64,000 bases of DNA from Thermoanaerobacter pseudethanolicus ATCC 33223 (lineage in GTDB: Bacteria; Bacillota; Thermoanaerobacteria; Thermoanaerobacterales; Thermoanaerobacteraceae), in NCBI RefSeq assembly GCF_000019085.1, contig NC_010321.1:186001-250000 (forward strand), in the 5' to 3' direction. The position numbers were made by a program, and so were the translations under genes. Below are positions 19,047 through 27,869 of this stretch, in pieces; position 1 is the stretch's first letter, and every line of letters starts with the position of its first letter. The notes under the pieces are model-generated. The model saw only the letters and a list, made by a program, of their open reading frames with translations. It ran no database searches and was not told where the DNA came from.

Positions 19047-19757
19047 ATGAGAAAAGATTTTATTCTCCGCATAAAGATTATAATAACAGTTTTGGTCATT
19101 TTTATAACAGCAGTTTTTGAGTATGCAGCTTATGATTTGACTAAAACAGCTATGTCTAACCTTTATTGGGGGAATACAGGTAGTGATGTTGCCAAAGTGC
19201 AAGCACGGCTTAAAGACTGGGGATATTATACGGGAGCTGTAGATGGATTTTTTGGGGTTAGAACGTGGCTGGCAGTTCGAAAATTTCAAGCATATAATGG
19301 CCTTAGAGTTACTGGCATTGTAGATGATGATACAAAAGTAGCTCTAGGTTTTACGACTACTGCACAGGATTTAGCGGCTTATTACGCTTCTTCTTCTGTT
19401 ACTACAAATGACGATGTCTATCTTTTGGCAATGCTTATAAATGGAGAAGCCAGAGGGGAACCTTACATTGGAAAAGTTGCAGTTGGAGCTGTGGTGATGA
19501 ATAGAGTAAGAGACCCGAGGTTTCCAAAAACTATAGCAGGTGTTATATTTCAACCTGGGGCTTTTTCAGCAGTAGATGATGGTCAAATGTGGCTACCTCC
19601 TACAAATGACAGCATAAGGGCGGCAAGAGATGCGATTGCTGGATGGGACCCTACTGGTGGTGCATTGTATTATTACAACGCTGCGAGAGTGACAAGTTAT
19701 TGGATATTTAACAGGCCAATTATAACCCAAATAGGCAGCCATATCTTTGCAAGGTGA
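19047..19757 (+). CDS. sleB: Spore cortex-lytic enzyme SleB
   Basis: Lytic transglycosylase that breaks down cortex peptidoglycan during germination. The N-terminus has a signal or anchor helix (about 9-28), then a PG_binding_1 domain (GNTGSDVAKVQARLKDWGYY, TGIVDDDTKVALG), a short linker, and the Hydrolase_2 catalytic domain from about residue 125 with the catalytic Glu in LINGEARGEPY and the block VMNRVRDPRFPKTIAGVIF. The length of 236 residues is usual. ATG 19047 follows AAAGGAGG. It is in an operon with ypeB, whose product stabilises SleB. Confidence 0.96.
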   Translation: MRKDFILRIKIIITVLVIFITAVFEYAAYDLTKTAMSNLYWGNTGSDVAKVQARLKDWGYYTGAVDGFFGVRTWLAVRKFQAYNGLRVTGIVDDDTKVALGFTTTAQDLAAYYASSSVTTNDDVYLLAMLINGEARGEPYIGKVAVGAVVMNRVRDPRFPKTIAGVIFQPGAFSAVDDGQMWLPPTNDSIRAARDAIAGWDPTGGALYYYNAARVTSYWIFNRPIITQIGSHIFAR

Positions 19758-19766
19758 GGTGAAAAA

Positions 19767-21101
19767 ATGTTAAAACGGGGCTTGACGGCTTTTGCTTTAA
19801 TTTTAATATTAATCCTCGGAGCATGGGGATATAGACAATATATTGAAAAAATTTCTTATCACAGGTATTTACAAGCACAATATGATAGGTCTTTTTATCA
19901 ATTGGTGTCTAACGTAGAGAACATCGAAACTTCTATGGGAAAACTAATGGTAGCTTCTTCAGATAAAACTACTATTCCAATTTTAGATGAAATATGGAGA
20001 GAAGCTTTTTCAGGGCAAGAGCACTTAAATCAACTTCCTATAGGGCAGCCTGAAATAGATAATACTTCAAAGTTTTTGACACAAATTGGCGATTACGCTT
20101 ACAGTCTTACAAAAAAAGTTGCTTCAGGGCAAAAATTATCACAACAAGATTTAGAAACCCTTACGAAATTACAGAATTATGCGGTATTTTTAGGTAAAAA
20201 CTTACAAGACTTAAGAAAAAAAATTCAAGGTGGATATGAACTTGGAAACTTACGTCAAAAAGGTACACAAAAAATGGGAGAGATTGATAGAAAGATTTTA
20301 AATGTAAAAATGAGTAATGTCAATCAGACTATGACAAATTACCCTACTTTGATATATGACGGCCCTTTTTCTGAAAGTTTAGCAAAGACTACACCTAAAG
20401 GTTTAGTTGGGAAAGAAGTTTCTTACGATAGAGCTTTACAAATAGCAAAAGATTTTTATGGAAAGCCTGTAGAATCACAAAACAAGTATAGTCCTAACAA
20501 TGGAAAAATAAAAGCCTATGGCGTAGAATTAAAATCTCCAGGTAAATTACCTGTTTATATAAATGTCAGTCAAAAAGGTGGATATGTTGTATGGATGATG
20601 GATCAGAGAAGTGTGAATAAAATAAATATTTCTCAATCACAAGCTTTGCAGTATGCTAAAAAATTTTTAGAAAAACACGGTTTCAAAAACGTGGAAAGTA
20701 CTTATTCTATGAAGGCAGATGGTAGTGTACAGTTTAATTTTGTTCCTGTACAAGATGAGGTATATTTGTATCCAGACATTGTCAAAGTGAAAGTGGCACT
20801 TGACAATGGTGACATAATCGGATTTGACGCTACAGCTTACTACATGAATCATACGGAAAGAAAATTAGAAAAACCAAAACTTACGGAAAAAGAAGCGGAA
20901 CAAAAAGTAAATAAAAATTTAAAAATAGAAGGAAGGAAATTAACACTTATTCCTTTAGAAAGCGGGAAAGAAGTATTAGCTTATGAATTTAAGGGGACCT
21001 ACAAAGGAGATACTTTTTACGTCTATATAAATGCATTAAATGGAAATGAAGAAAAAATTTTAAAGGTTATAAAAACAGAACATGGAGATTTGACCATGTA
21101 G
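19767..21101 (+). CDS. ypeB: Germination protein YpeB
   Basis: Required for SleB to be incorporated and kept in the spore. The 444-residue protein has one N-terminal membrane helix (about 7-23), a helical N-terminal region, and C-terminal PepSY repeats ([46 protein letters not shown]). PepSY domains are thought to act as protease or hydrolase inhibitors. It starts 9 bases after sleB behind GAGGTG. The pairing and order sleB-ypeB match other spore formers. Confidence 0.94.
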   Translation: MLKRGLTAFALILILILGAWGYRQYIEKISYHRYLQAQYDRSFYQLVSNVENIETSMGKLMVASSDKTTIPILDEIWREAFSGQEHLNQLPIGQPEIDNTSKFLTQIGDYAYSLTKKVASGQKLSQQDLETLTKLQNYAVFLGKNLQDLRKKIQGGYELGNLRQKGTQKMGEIDRKILNVKMSNVNQTMTNYPTLIYDGPFSESLAKTTPKGLVGKEVSYDRALQIAKDFYGKPVESQNKYSPNNGKIKAYGVELKSPGKLPVYINVSQKGGYVVWMMDQRSVNKINISQSQALQYAKKFLEKHGFKNVESTYSMKADGSVQFNFVPVQDEVYLYPDIVKVKVALDNGDIIGFDATAYYMNHTERKLEKPKLTEKEAEQKVNKNLKIEGRKLTLIPLESGKEVLAYEFKGTYKGDTFYVYINALNGNEEKILKVIKTEHGDLTM

Positions 21102-21166
21102 TCCATAACATAAAAGTGCTTTTAAAGTGCAAAATAATTGTAGGGCAAAAGAAGGAGGGGATAAAA

Positions 21167-21364
21167 ATGGGTAGACGCAGAGGCTTAATGTCTGACCAAC
21201 TTAAATATGAGTTGGCTAAAGAACTCGGCGTTTACGACACAGTAATGAAGGAAGGTTGGGGAAGTGTTTCTTCTAGAAATTGCGGTAATCTTGTAAAACT
21301 TGCAATCGAAAAAGCAGAAAAAATGCTTGTGGGAAATTATAACAACGGAAATACCACCTTCTAA
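21167..21364 (+). CDS. Alpha/beta-type small acid-soluble spore protein
   Basis: Small DNA-coating protein that protects spore DNA from UV and heat and is degraded by the GPR protease at germination. The 65-residue protein shows the two family signatures: [14 protein letters not shown] (the GPR-cleavage-like region is EL(A/G)-rich and partly changed) and [25 protein letters not shown] 21167 follows GGAGGGG; the in-frame extension to 21116 is unlikely. It lies about 65 bases after ypeB, possibly with its own forespore promoter. Confident on family; the exact paralogue cannot be named. Confidence 0.92.
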   Translation: MGRRRGLMSDQLKYELAKELGVYDTVMKEGWGSVSSRNCGNLVKLAIEKAEKMLVGNYNNGNTTF

Positions 21365-21496
21365 ATGCCCACCAAGCTGGGGAAGAAACATCTTCTTTCC
21401 CGGCTTTAAATTTATAAAATAAAATTTTTCTTGAATACATATTCTTAAAAGAGTAGAATAAAGATAATGTAAGAAAAATTAGTGGAGTGTGAGAGA

Positions 21497-22576
21497 ATGG
21501 AAAAGAAGAAAATAGCTGTTTTATTTGGCGGACAATCAGGAGAACATGAAGTTTCTTTAATGTCTGCAAAGTCTATAATAAACAACCTTGATAAAGATAA
21601 ATACGAGATTTACATGGTAGGTATTACAAAAAAAGGAGAATGGTATCTGTATAGAGGAGATGTGGGGAAAATAGAAACTGGAGAATGGGAAAAAGAAGGA
21701 ATTCCTGCAATTATGGGAGCTTCTACAAAGTATAGAGGAATAATAACTTTCGAAGATGGAGAAAACGGTTTTTATCCTATAGACGTGGTATTTCCTGTTT
21801 TACATGGTCCTAATGGAGAAGATGGGACTATACAAGGGCTTTTAGAACTATTAGACATGCCTTATGTAGGTGCTAATGTGCTTTCTTCTGCTTTATGCAT
21901 GGATAAAGTTTTTACAAAAAGAATTTTTAAGGAAGCGGGGTTACCTACACCTGATTTTGTAGTAGTGTATGGAAAAGAGATTGAAGACTTAGAAGCTATA
22001 AAGAAAAAAATTGAACACTTAGGATATCCTTGTTTTGTAAAACCTGCTAATTTGGGGTCGAGTGTTGGCATTACTAAAGTCCACAACGAGGAAGAACTTC
22101 CTGGGGCCTTGAAATTAGCTGCGAAATATGATAGAAAATTATTAATAGAAAGAGGAATAGATGCCAGAGAGATTGAATGCTCTGTTTTGGGTAATGAAAA
22201 TCCCGAGGCCTCTATTGCAGGAGAAATTGTTCCTTCTAATGAATTCTATGATTATAATGCTAAATATTTTGATGGGGGTAAATCTCTTCTCTTAATACCT
22301 GCACCACTTCCAGATGAAAAAATGGAAGAGGTAAGAAAGCTTGCTATAAAGGCCTACAAAGCTTTGGATTTGAGAGGTATGGCGAGAGTAGACTTTTTAA
22401 TGGATAGAAATACAGGTACTCTTTATTTAAATGAAGTTAATACCATTCCGGGGTTTACAAAAATAAGCATGTATCCCAAATTATGGGAATCAAGTGGAAA
22501 GTCTTATTCAACATTATTGGATGAGCTTATAAACTTAGCAGTAGAGAGCCATAATGAAAAATGTAGGGAATGGTGA
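21497..22576 (+). CDS. ddl: D-alanine--D-alanine ligase
   Basis: ATP-grasp ligase that joins two D-alanines for peptidoglycan precursors. Domains in order: N-terminal KIAVLFGGQSGEHEVSLMSA, the central VVFPVLHGPNGEDGTIQGLLE, the ATP-binding CFVKPANLGSSVGITKV, and the C-terminal metal-binding EVNTIPGFTKISMYP. The length of about 359 residues is normal. ATG 21497 is chosen because the family starts at KKKIAVLFGG; a GTG at 21482 in frame is less likely. It stands upstream of the DUF1934-argS pair. Confidence 0.95.
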   Translation: MEKKKIAVLFGGQSGEHEVSLMSAKSIINNLDKDKYEIYMVGITKKGEWYLYRGDVGKIETGEWEKEGIPAIMGASTKYRGIITFEDGENGFYPIDVVFPVLHGPNGEDGTIQGLLELLDMPYVGANVLSSALCMDKVFTKRIFKEAGLPTPDFVVVYGKEIEDLEAIKKKIEHLGYPCFVKPANLGSSVGITKVHNEEELPGALKLAAKYDRKLLIERGIDAREIECSVLGNENPEASIAGEIVPSNEFYDYNAKYFDGGKSLLLIPAPLPDEKMEEVRKLAIKAYKALDLRGMARVDFLMDRNTGTLYLNEVNTIPGFTKISMYPKLWESSGKSYSTLLDELINLAVESHNEKCREW

Positions 22577-22603
22577 GAAATAAGGGAAGAAGGGGAGAGG
22601 TAA

Positions 22604-23026
22604 TTGAAAAAAGCGATTATATCCGTAAAAGGTACTCAAAAAAACGATCAAAATGAATCTGATACAATAGAACTTATTACAGAAGGCAATTTTTACATTA
22701 AAGGTAATACTTTTTATGTAGTATATGAAGAAAGTGAACTATCGGGAATGGATGGAACTACTACTACTTTAAAAATTACAGAAGACAAAGTTACATTATT
22801 GCGGTTTGGCACTAACAAATCGAAAATGGTTTTTGAGAAAAACAAAAGATACGAATCGGACTATGATACCCCTTATGGAAAAATTCTTTTGGGAATACTG
22901 CCAACAGATGTAAAAGTGGCTATGTCCGAAGCTGGTGGTGAGATTACTATAAAATATGCTCTTGACCTTAATAACAAGACTGTGAGCAATAATGAACTAT
23001 ACTTAAAAGTGTGGGAGGTAAACTGA
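22604..23026 (+). CDS. DUF1934 beta-barrel protein (YwiB-like)
   Basis: A 140-residue, beta-rich protein of the DUF1934 family, with blocks FYIKGNTFYVVYEESELSGM, TTLKITEDKVTLLRFG and YDTPYGKILLGI. The TTG start follows GAGAGG with a short spacer. Its stop is one base before the argS start, so the two are translationally coupled; the same gene pair (ywiB-argS) is found in Bacillus subtilis. Function is not known. No membrane segment or signal peptide is seen. Confidence 0.85.
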   Translation: MKKAIISVKGTQKNDQNESDTIELITEGNFYIKGNTFYVVYEESELSGMDGTTTTLKITEDKVTLLRFGTNKSKMVFEKNKRYESDYDTPYGKILLGILPTDVKVAMSEAGGEITIKYALDLNNKTVSNNELYLKVWEVN

Positions 23027-23027
23027 T

Positions 23028-24716
23028 TTGGAAAACATTATACAAAAAGTAAAAGATGAAATAAAAGACATGGTGACTACCGCTATTAAGAATTCTGTAA
23101 AAGAAGGTTTGATGAATATAGAGGTTATTCCAGAGATAGAAATAGAGGAGCCAAAAGAAAAACAACATGGTGACCTTGCAATAAACACAGCGATGGTAAT
23201 AGCAAAGCAGGCTAAAATGCCCCCTAAGAAAATTGCGGAAATCATTGTTTCAAAAATGGACCCTTCAAATACTTTTATAGAAAAGATTGAAATTGCAGGA
23301 CCTGGCTTTATCAATTTCTTTTTGAAGGATAAATTTTTGGAAGAAACTTTAAAGCTCGTTTATGAACGAGGAAAAGATTATGGACGTGTAAATATAGGAA
23401 ATGGCAAGAAAGTGCAAGTGGAATTTGTATCGGCAAATCCGACGGGTCCTATGCATATGGGAAACGCAAGAGGTGGTGCTTTGGGAGATGCCTTGGCGGC
23501 AGTACTTGACTATGCAGGATACGATGTTACAAGAGAATTTTATATAAACGACGCAGGAAATCAAATAGAAAAATTTGGATATTCCCTTGAGGCAAGATAC
23601 CTGCAATTATTGGGTATACCAGCTGAAGTGCCCGAAGGTGGCTACCAAGGAGAGGACATAATAGATAGAGCGAGAGAATTTTTAGAAATATACGGAGATA
23701 AATATAAAGATGTGCCATCAGAAGTGAGAAGAAAGGCACTCATAGATTATGGACTTAAGAAAAATTTAGAAAAAATAAAAGAGGATTTAGCTCTTTACGG
23801 GATAGAATATGACGTGTGGTTTTCTGAGCAATCTCTTTATGACAGCGGAGAAGTGTATAAAGTAATTGAAGAGCTTAAGCAAAAAGGATACACTTATGAA
23901 AAAGACGGGGCTTTGTGGTTTAAAATGACATTATTTGGCGCAGAAAAAGACGATGTATTAGTTAGGACCAATGGATTTCCTACATATCTCGCTTCTGACA
24001 TAGCCTATCACAAAAATAAATTTATAACTCGCGGATTTGACTGGGTTATAAATGTGTGGGGGGCAGATCACCACGGCCATGTTGCTCCTATGAAAGGAGC
24101 GATGCAGGCACTTGGTATAGACCCTGATAGGCTTGATGTTGTTTTAATGCAGCTTGTGAAACTCATAGAGGGCGGTCAAGTTGTTAAAATGTCCAAAAGG
24201 ACAGGCAGAATGGTGACACTACGAGATCTGATAGATGAAGTAGGGAAAGATGCAGCGCGGTTTTTCTTCAACATGAGGTCTGCAGACAGTTCCATTGATT
24301 TTGACCTTGACCTAGCTAAAGAACAGTCAAATGAAAACCCTGTCTTTTATGTCCAGTATGCCCATGCGAGGATTTGCTCCATAATAAGGCAGTTAGAAGA
24401 AGAGGGTGTAAAGATAGATAATATAGATGAAGTAGATTTAAGCCTTTTAAAAGAAGAAGAGGAAAAAGAATTAATTAAAAAATTGGCATATTTCCCTGAA
24501 GAAATTACTATTGCTGCAAAGACATTGGCACCCCACAGAATTACGAGGTACATACTTGATGTAGCATCGCTTTTCCATTCTTTTTATAACAGCCATAGAG
24601 TAAAAGGCGTAGAAGAAGATTTGATGAAAGCAAGGTTTGTGCTCATATTAGCAGTAAAGACTGTTATAAAGAACGCTTTAGATATATTGAAAATAACAGC
24701 ACCAGAGAGAATGTAA
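23028..24716 (+). CDS. argS: Arginyl-tRNA synthetase
   Basis: Class I synthetase that charges tRNA-Arg. Present are the N-terminal Arg-tRNA-synthetase additional domain (about 1-110), the HIGH-type motif as FVSANPTGPMHMGNARG, AGNQIEKFGYS, WGADHHGHVAPMKGA, and the KMSKR motif as VVKMSKRTGRMVTL, then a DALR anticodon-binding C-terminus with YVQYAHARICSI. The length of 562 residues is typical. TTG 23028 is used behind GGGAGG. A terminator follows. Confidence 0.97.
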   Translation: MENIIQKVKDEIKDMVTTAIKNSVKEGLMNIEVIPEIEIEEPKEKQHGDLAINTAMVIAKQAKMPPKKIAEIIVSKMDPSNTFIEKIEIAGPGFINFFLKDKFLEETLKLVYERGKDYGRVNIGNGKKVQVEFVSANPTGPMHMGNARGGALGDALAAVLDYAGYDVTREFYINDAGNQIEKFGYSLEARYLQLLGIPAEVPEGGYQGEDIIDRAREFLEIYGDKYKDVPSEVRRKALIDYGLKKNLEKIKEDLALYGIEYDVWFSEQSLYDSGEVYKVIEELKQKGYTYEKDGALWFKMTLFGAEKDDVLVRTNGFPTYLASDIAYHKNKFITRGFDWVINVWGADHHGHVAPMKGAMQALGIDPDRLDVVLMQLVKLIEGGQVVKMSKRTGRMVTLRDLIDEVGKDAARFFFNMRSADSSIDFDLDLAKEQSNENPVFYVQYAHARICSIIRQLEEEGVKIDNIDEVDLSLLKEEEEKELIKKLAYFPEEITIAAKTLAPHRITRYILDVASLFHSFYNSHRVKGVEEDLMKARFVLILAVKTVIKNALDILKITAPERM

Positions 24717-24740
24717 AAGGCGGTTTTTCCGCCTTTATTT
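24716..24740 (+). terminator. Intrinsic terminator after argS
   Basis: AAAGGCGG (24716-24723) pairs with CCGCCTTT (24729-24736), followed by T-rich sequence. Confidence 0.82.
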
Positions 24741-24762
24741 TGTGGTATAGAGGAGGATTACA

Positions 24763-26502
24763 GTGTTTAACAATGAGATGGTATTAGAGATTCTATATGT
24801 AATTTTAATAGGTGGAGGATTAATATTAGGCTTTGAGGTGAACACTTTATTTTTTCTATTACTTTTTGTAGCAATAATCCTTATTTTCATCATAAATAAC
24901 TACAAAAAAACGGCAAAAATAAAAGAAATAAAAGAAAAGATTGAAGAACAATGGGGAAAAGAACATGTGGAAAAGCGAAACTTTGAGTTTATTAAAAAGC
25001 TATATGATATTCTTTTATTAGATAGTAGAAATTCTTCAAATATAGATGACATAACATGGAGAGATTTGGATATGGACTTTGTTTTTGGAAAACTTGATCA
25101 TACCATGTCAAATCCAGGTCAGCAGTATCTATATAACCTTTTAAGAAACCCGGTTTATGACAAGAAAGAATTAGAGGGTAGAAGCAAAATTATAAATAAT
25201 TTTATGAAAAATAATGATTTTGCAAAGAGAATTCAATTGTATCTTCATTTTCTTGGGAAAGATCCAAAAGAGGATGTTACAGAATTTTTGTGGAATGGCA
25301 TAAAAATTACCAGCAATCCGGTACTTTTATATAAGCTTTTAGTATTTTTACTTATAATATCTCCTCTGATAATTATTTTTGTTAATCCCGGTGCAGGTAT
25401 ATTTATGTTAATGTTGCTGCTTATTTCTAATAGCATGATATATTCTAGTACAAAATACAAGATATATTCGGAAATGATGACATTTAAATATGTATTAAAA
25501 CTTATATCCTGTGCAAAGAATATAATTAAAGAAAGCGACGGTAATCCAGAATTTGATATTGAAAGATTAAAAGATCTATACAACAATACGAAAATTATTA
25601 GACGAAACCTCAACTATCTAGATTATTTAAGCAACAGTACAGGGGTAGCTGACAATTTGGGTATAACAGGATTTTTTAGTATAATTTTTTTGATGGAGCC
25701 TATAGGCTTTTATGAAGCTGCTAATTTGATAAATAAGCATTTAAAAGATTTACAGGAGCTATATATTGAAATAGGCAAAATTGATACCTATATTGCTCTT
25801 GCTTCATATAGGGCAAGCTTAAAATATTGTACTGAGCCTCAACTTACAAAAAGTGATGTACGTTTCATAAAAGCGGAAGATATTTATCATCCTTTGCTTA
25901 AAGATCCTGTTCCAAATTCTATAGAAGTTAGGGATAGGGGTATATTAATTACAGGTTCAAATGCGTCCGGCAAGTCAACTTTTTTGAAAACAATAGGAAT
26001 TAATGCGATTTTTGCACATACTTTTTATACAGTACTTGCAAAAAGCTATTCCTCTAATTACTTTAAAATATTAACTTCGATTGGAACGCTTGACAATATT
26101 ATTGGTGGAGATAGTTATTTTATGGTTGAGGCTAAATCGCTAAAGAGGATAATTGATGTGATAGATGACAATGTCACAGTTTTATGTATTCTTGATGAAA
26201 TTTTCAGGGGTACCAATACAATAGAGAGGATTAGTGCTGCCAATGAAGTGCTTAAATATATGATAAGAAGAAATTGCCTGGTTGTTGCTGCTACACATGA
26301 TATAGAGCTTACAAGATTGGCAGCAGATTATTACGATAATTATCATTTTGAAGAAGAAGTCAATGACAAGGATATTAAATTCAATTATATATTGAAAGAA
26401 GGACCGTCAAAAAGCAGAAATGCAATAAAGATTTTAAAATTATTGGGATATCCAGAAGAAATATATAAAAACGCTTTAGACAATACTCAAAAGATTTTAT
26501 GA
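24763..26502 (+). CDS. Membrane-anchored MutS-like ATPase
   Basis: A 579-residue protein with a MutS-type ATPase at its C-terminus: Walker A GSNASGKSTF near residue 397, Walker B CILDEIFRGTNTIERISAA near 475, and AATHDIELT. The mismatch-recognition and connector domains of MutS are missing. Two hydrophobic helices lie at the N-terminus (about 5-47) and another pair near 187-225, so it is membrane-bound. A MutS core/clamp-like helical region lies between. GTG 24763 follows GAGGAGG. The family is sometimes annotated simply as a DNA mismatch repair protein, but the membrane segments argue against a standard role. Function unknown. Confidence 0.85.
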   Translation: MFNNEMVLEILYVILIGGGLILGFEVNTLFFLLLFVAIILIFIINNYKKTAKIKEIKEKIEEQWGKEHVEKRNFEFIKKLYDILLLDSRNSSNIDDITWRDLDMDFVFGKLDHTMSNPGQQYLYNLLRNPVYDKKELEGRSKIINNFMKNNDFAKRIQLYLHFLGKDPKEDVTEFLWNGIKITSNPVLLYKLLVFLLIISPLIIIFVNPGAGIFMLMLLLISNSMIYSSTKYKIYSEMMTFKYVLKLISCAKNIIKESDGNPEFDIERLKDLYNNTKIIRRNLNYLDYLSNSTGVADNLGITGFFSIIFLMEPIGFYEAANLINKHLKDLQELYIEIGKIDTYIALASYRASLKYCTEPQLTKSDVRFIKAEDIYHPLLKDPVPNSIEVRDRGILITGSNASGKSTFLKTIGINAIFAHTFYTVLAKSYSSNYFKILTSIGTLDNIIGGDSYFMVEAKSLKRIIDVIDDNVTVLCILDEIFRGTNTIERISAANEVLKYMIRRNCLVVAATHDIELTRLAADYYDNYHFEEEVNDKDIKFNYILKEGPSKSRNAIKILKLLGYPEEIYKNALDNTQKIL

Positions 26503-26534
26503 CTGTGGTATAATATGGTTAGGAGGTGTTTTTT

Positions 26535-27179
26535 ATGAATATAAAATGGTTGGGACATGCCTGTTTTAAGTTGACATCCGAGAAGGGTACGGTCATTGTC
26601 ACAGACCCTTTTGATGAATCAGTTGGGTACCCTATGCCAAATGTGAAGGCAGACATTGTGACATCTTCTCATTCCCATTTTGACCACAATTATTTTAAGG
26701 CGGTAAAGGGAAACTTTGATATTGTTGACACAGTAGGAGAACATAATATAAAAGGTATCAACATAAAAGGTGTAAATACATTTCACGATGACGAGCATGG
26801 TGCAAAAAGAGGTAAAAATATAGTTTTTGTCTTTGATATTGATGGAATCAGAGTCTGTCACATGGGAGATTTGGGACATGTTTTAACAGAAAAGCAAGTT
26901 GAAGAAATAGGACCAGTTGATGTTCTACTCATTCCTGTTGGAGGCTATTATACAATTGATGCAAAACAAGCGGTAGAAGTGATGAACCAGTTAAAGCCTA
27001 AAATAACCATACCAATGCACTATAAAACGGAGTTTATTAATTTCCCTATTGATACTGTGGATAACTTTTTGGATATGACAGGTGGCAAAAAGATTTTATC
27101 CACAGAAATGGATGTAAAGAAAGAAGATTTAGAAGGGGAACCAAGAGTAGTTGCTTTAAATTATCAGTATTCTGTATAA
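26535..27179 (+). CDS. Metal-dependent hydrolase of the metallo-beta-lactamase fold (UPF0173-like)
   Basis: A 214-residue metallo-hydrolase. The HxHxDH motif appears as SSHSHFDHNYF, and further metal ligands are suggested by NTFHDDEHG, CHMGDLGHVL and IPMHYKTEF. No signal peptide, so cytoplasmic. ATG 26535 lies 8 bases after AGGAGG; GTG 26526 overlaps the ribosome binding site and was rejected. It is about 30 bases after the MutS-like gene. The substrate is unknown; the family is broadly conserved in Firmicutes and archaea. Confidence 0.9.
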   Translation: MNIKWLGHACFKLTSEKGTVIVTDPFDESVGYPMPNVKADIVTSSHSHFDHNYFKAVKGNFDIVDTVGEHNIKGINIKGVNTFHDDEHGAKRGKNIVFVFDIDGIRVCHMGDLGHVLTEKQVEEIGPVDVLLIPVGGYYTIDAKQAVEVMNQLKPKITIPMHYKTEFINFPIDTVDNFLDMTGGKKILSTEMDVKKEDLEGEPRVVALNYQYSV

Positions 27180-27303
27180 TTTAAAATGAAGTACAGTTCC
27201 TTTGTTCTCACTAAGAGCTTTAGCTTAAACCAAAAAAGTGGGTATCTCATTCCTTTTTAAATTTTTTTAAAAACAAATGAATATAAAAAGACAAAAAGGG
27301 CAA

Positions 27304-27309
27304 TATAAT
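27304..27309 (+). promoter_or_regulatory. -10 box of the structured RNA gene
   Basis: TATAAT (27304-27309) lies 3 bases before the first base of the RNA's closing helix, so the true start may be a few bases into or before it. No good -35 box is visible at standard spacing, which lowers confidence. Confidence 0.45.
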
Positions 27310-27312
27310 AGT

Positions 27313-27681
27313 GTAAGGTTCGTAATGGTCGAGCCAAGATCATCACAGGACGCAAGTTCTGTGATGGTCGGCCAAAGATTGGTATTCGATCAAAAGGTCG
27401 GATGCTAGTCGGCGGGCAGATTATAATATGTCCATGTAGAGCCTTAATTTTAAGGCTAAAAAGGATGTATTATAGTCGAGCTAAGACTATTATAGGTGCC
27501 GCAGGTCGAAGTACGTCATGTACTTAGACTGGAGGTCTTATGCAAAGTGCATAAGGTTTCTAAGGTATCTATAATAGTCGAGCATAGGTCAGTATGGGTT
27601 TTGCAATACCTTGCCTTTTAAGTGAGGTATGAAGAGATTTGTACTGGCTGAAGCGAAGACCATTACGAGCCTTACTTTTTT
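27313..27681 (+). ncRNA. Unassigned large structured RNA, about 370 nt
   Basis: Non-coding but highly structured. The first 18 bases (27313-27330) and last 18 bases (27658-27675) are inverse complements with one G-U pair, closing the whole molecule, and six T's follow as in an intrinsic terminator. Inside are several clear hairpins: near 27338-27370 with CGCAAG at the tip, AGCCTTAA/TTAAGGCT, a GACTATTATAG helix closed at its far side by CTATAATAGTC, and CTTATGC/GCATAAG. The motif GTCGAGC recurs at three junctions. It does not look like RNase P RNA, tmRNA, SRP RNA, 6S RNA or a group II intron. Identity unknown. Confidence 0.75.
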
Positions 27682-27693
27682 ATTGGCATAACA

Positions 27694-27774
27694 CAGACAA
27701 AGGGGACGGTTCCTTTTGTCTGAAAATCAAAATAAACGGACAAGAGGAACCGTCCCCTTTGTCTGCTTTGTCTG
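27694..27774. repeat. REP palindrome pair (BIME-like) next to the structured RNA
   Basis: CAGACAAAGGGGACGGTTCC... at 27694-27722 is followed by an inverted copy at 27737-27774 that includes the extension GTCTGCTTTGTCTG. The same core occurs at 29411-29448, 32697-32724 and 33583-33620. This fits REP elements moved by the RAYT encoded at 32751-33554. Confidence 0.85.
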
Positions 27775-27869
27775 AATTTTTAAAAATAGATGATGTGGAA
27801 ATTTTTGTTTTATTATGATATAATCGTTTTAAAAAGGAGGGAAAAATTATAAGATTAGAGGGATAGTAA

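Noticed and set aside
24763-26502. Standard MutS or MutS2 mismatch/recombination protein
   Set aside because: Mismatch-recognition and Smr domains are missing and membrane helices are present.
27313-27681. RNase P RNA, tmRNA or group II intron as identity of the structured RNA
   Set aside because: The conserved RNase P cores, the tmRNA CCA end with tag ORF, and a group II domain V hairpin are not present.
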